A stretch of 5,488 nt of DNA from assembly GCA_021162485.1 (NCBI GenBank), contig JAGGYP010000006.1, positions 1-5,488 of the forward strand, given 5' to 3'. Source of the DNA: Thermoplasmata archaeon (GTDB lineage: Archaea > Thermoplasmatota > E2 > DHVEG-1 > B8-G13). Under the pieces are notes generated by a model that had not been told where the DNA came from, made no database searches, and saw only the letters and a program-made list of their open reading frames with translations. The position numbers were made by a program, and so were the translations under genes. This document shows positions 5,119-5,488 of this stretch, one piece after another. Numbering within the stretch: the first letter of the stretch is position 1; each line of letters begins with the position of its first letter.

Positions 5119-5488
5119 ATTTTTGTATGGCAAAATATGATGAACCATTGCTAACTGAATTATCTAAGGGCAATGAGAGCATCTTTAGAAAGGTAGAGGG
5201 GGTTCCTGCTAATATCGCTAGAGAGAAACCAGTCAATATACCTTTTTTGGATGAAAATTTGTTAGTTAGACATTTTATTCATCTTAGTCAAATGAATTTT
5301 GGAGTTGATACTGGTTTGTATCCTCTGGGTTCTTGTACTATGAAATATAATCCTAGAATATGTGAAGAAATTGCTAACTGGGATTGTTTTAGAGCAGTTC
5401 ATCCATATCAACCTGAGTCTACAGTGCAAGGTTGTTTGCAAATTATGTACGAGCTGGAAAGGATGCTATGTGAGATCACTGGTATGGA
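5115..5488 (+). CDS. gcvPB: Glycine dehydrogenase (decarboxylating) subunit 2, P-protein beta (N-terminal part)
   Basis: The first 124 codons of the partner of GcvPA; the gene runs off the right edge. Translated by hand from the TTG at 5115, it gives family-specific blocks: VRHFIHLSQMNFGVDTG (51-67), YPLGSCTMKYNPR (69-81), and AVHPYQPESTVQG (94-106), then a CEITGM block at the edge. These are hallmark GcvPB sequences, so identity is secure although the PLP-binding lysine lies beyond the window and cannot be checked. The start overlaps the gcvPA stop in a TTGA arrangement behind a strong Shine-Dalgarno sequence. An ATG start at 5127 (codon 5) is possible but poorly placed. The full-length family is roughly 480-510 residues, so about a quarter is visible. 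Its role is to carry the active-site PLP of glycine decarboxylase. Confidence 0.94.
   Translation, partial: MNFCMAKYDEPLLTELSKGNESIFRKVEGVPANIAREKPVNIPFLDENLLVRHFIHLSQMNFGVDTGLYPLGSCTMKYNPRICEEIANWDCFRAVHPYQPESTVQGCLQIMYELERMLCEITGM

Overview
The window looks like ordinary chromosome from an AT-rich archaeon. The clearest evidence is a full-length small subunit of the archaeal-type clamp loader (replication factor C). Further support comes from archaeal TATA-like boxes, including an exact TTTAAATA about 30 bases before a start codon, from T-rich terminators, and from the split two-subunit form of glycine decarboxylase found in many archaea and some bacteria. The lineage cannot be named from this sequence alone; a euryarchaeal-type anaerobe would fit, but that is inference.

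Layout, left to right. Positions 3-89 are probably the last codons of an upstream gene. After 12 bases comes a divergent PfkB/ribokinase-superfamily kinase on the + strand (102-1163). Facing it on the - strand is a set of three genes, read from right to left: a 65-residue hypothetical protein (2366-2563), an EamA/DMT-type ten-helix transporter (1442-2320), and a 50-residue six-cysteine protein (1214-1366). The last one has a TTG start behind a perfect Shine-Dalgarno sequence and is easily missed by gene callers. The set appears to start at a TATA box that implies a leaderless mRNA, and to end in a hairpin plus T-tract overlapping the end of the kinase gene. To the right of this set, rfcS (2672-3637) is also on the - strand with its own T-tract terminator. 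It is divergent, across 134 bases, from the + strand gcvPA-gcvPB operon (3772-5118 and 5115 to the window edge).

How the genes work together. GcvPA and GcvPB form the PLP-dependent glycine decarboxylase (P-protein) of the glycine cleavage system and are translationally coupled through a TTGA stop/start overlap. The T, H and L proteins are not in the window. RfcS is the ATPase subunit that, with RfcL, loads the PCNA sliding clamp. The kinase, transporter and two small proteins have no assignable pathway, and nothing in the sequence ties them to replication or glycine metabolism.

The least explained item is the small cysteine-rich protein. I see no CRISPR array, tRNA, rRNA, insertion sequence or defence system. 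No gap between genes exceeds 134 bases.
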